Source: JAHJDO01 sp030671985 [NCBI: bacterium] (GTDB lineage: Bacteria; JAHJDO01). From it: a stretch of DNA of 6,740 nt. Location: assembly GCA_030671985.1 (NCBI GenBank), contig DAOVHI010000079.1, positions 1 through 6,740 of the forward strand, given 5' to 3'. Positions 6,685-6,740 of this stretch are shown one piece after another (position 1 is the first letter of the stretch; the number at the start of each line of letters is the position of its first letter). The notes below the pieces were generated by a model that did not search any database, had not been told where the DNA came from, and was given only the letters and a program-made list of their open reading frames with translations. A program made the position numbers and the translations under genes.

Positions 6685-6740
6685 ATCTTGCTAGTCTTAA
6701 TTGCTTCGTCAATTAATGTTTGAGGAAATGGAGAAGTTGA
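6685..6740. other. Unassigned tail after the broken uvrA
   Basis: These 56 bases, like the 36 before them, are not recognisable as uvrA in any plus frame. On the minus strand one frame is open from the right edge at 6740 down to a TGA at 6600 (46 codons). Its first 31 codons lie in the non-uvrA DNA and read, for example, FPQTLIDEAIKTSK and [10 protein letters not shown]. They could be the end of an unrelated leftward gene, but I do not recognise a family. Confidence 0.35.
6697..6716. repeat. Short perfect hairpin TTAATTG/CAATTAA
   Basis: TTAATTG (6697-6703) and CAATTAA (6710-6716) are perfect 7-base arms around CTTCGT, which contains a TTCG core. The stem is mostly A/T and no run of T follows on either strand, so it is not a convincing terminator. 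It lies inside the non-uvrA tail with the palindrome at 6657-6669. Confidence 0.4.

Noticed and set aside
6697-6716. Rho-independent terminator after uvrA
   Set aside because: The stem is mostly A/T and no T-run follows on either strand.
6649-6740. A simple frameshift in uvrA, with the rest of UvrA in another frame
   Set aside because: I translated all three plus frames after 6648. Each stops within about 20 codons and none resembles the expected UvrA continuation.
1-6740. tRNA, rRNA, CRISPR array or riboswitch
   Set aside because: No cloverleaf-like arms, spaced repeats or conserved leader structures were seen. The only sizeable non-coding stretch is the 110-bp promoter region.

Overview
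The window is AT-rich (by eye about 40% GC), uses the standard code and is densely packed. It carries six protein-coding stretches in two divergent blocks, and every neighbouring pair within a block overlaps by 4 to 14 bases. The proteins are bacterial in style (UvrA, PAS and GGDEF signalling pieces, sigma70-like promoters). Nothing pins down the phylum. An uncultured, AT-rich Gram-negative-type lineage such as Omnitrophota is only a guess. The UvrA break near the right edge and the chimeric signalling ORF fit either genome decay or a metagenomic assembly.

Left block (minus strand, read from about 3213 down to 1): a YchF/DUF933-family protein with a badly eroded GTPase core; a short-chain dehydrogenase overlapping it by 4 bases (ATGA); a 137-residue ORF joining the membrane-anchored N-terminus of a sensor to the last third of a GGDEF domain; and a membrane protein with two PAS domains that runs off the left edge, so its output domain is unseen. 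The overlaps imply one transcript with coupled translation.

Centre (3214-3323): a 110-bp divergent control region. It holds a TTGACA/TATAGT promoter facing left, a TTGACA/TATCTT promoter facing right, a short inverted repeat on each, and a clear Shine-Dalgarno for the rightward gene. The leftward -10 lies so close to the ATG that the ychF-like mRNA is predicted to be leaderless.

Right block (plus strand, 3324-6684): an AlaA-type alanine/aspartate aminotransferase with all key PLP residues, overlapped for 8 bases by uvrA. UvrA is intact through its first ATPase module and the second Walker A. Similarity stops abruptly after residue 713, where a 7-bp direct repeat flanks a perfect palindrome. 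The last 92 bases (6649-6740) are not recognisable as uvrA in any frame.

No tRNA, rRNA, CRISPR array, complete insertion sequence or intrinsic terminator was seen. The main points of interest are the degenerate YchF-like protein heading a signalling-linked operon, the chimeric sensor/GGDEF ORF, and the uvrA break.
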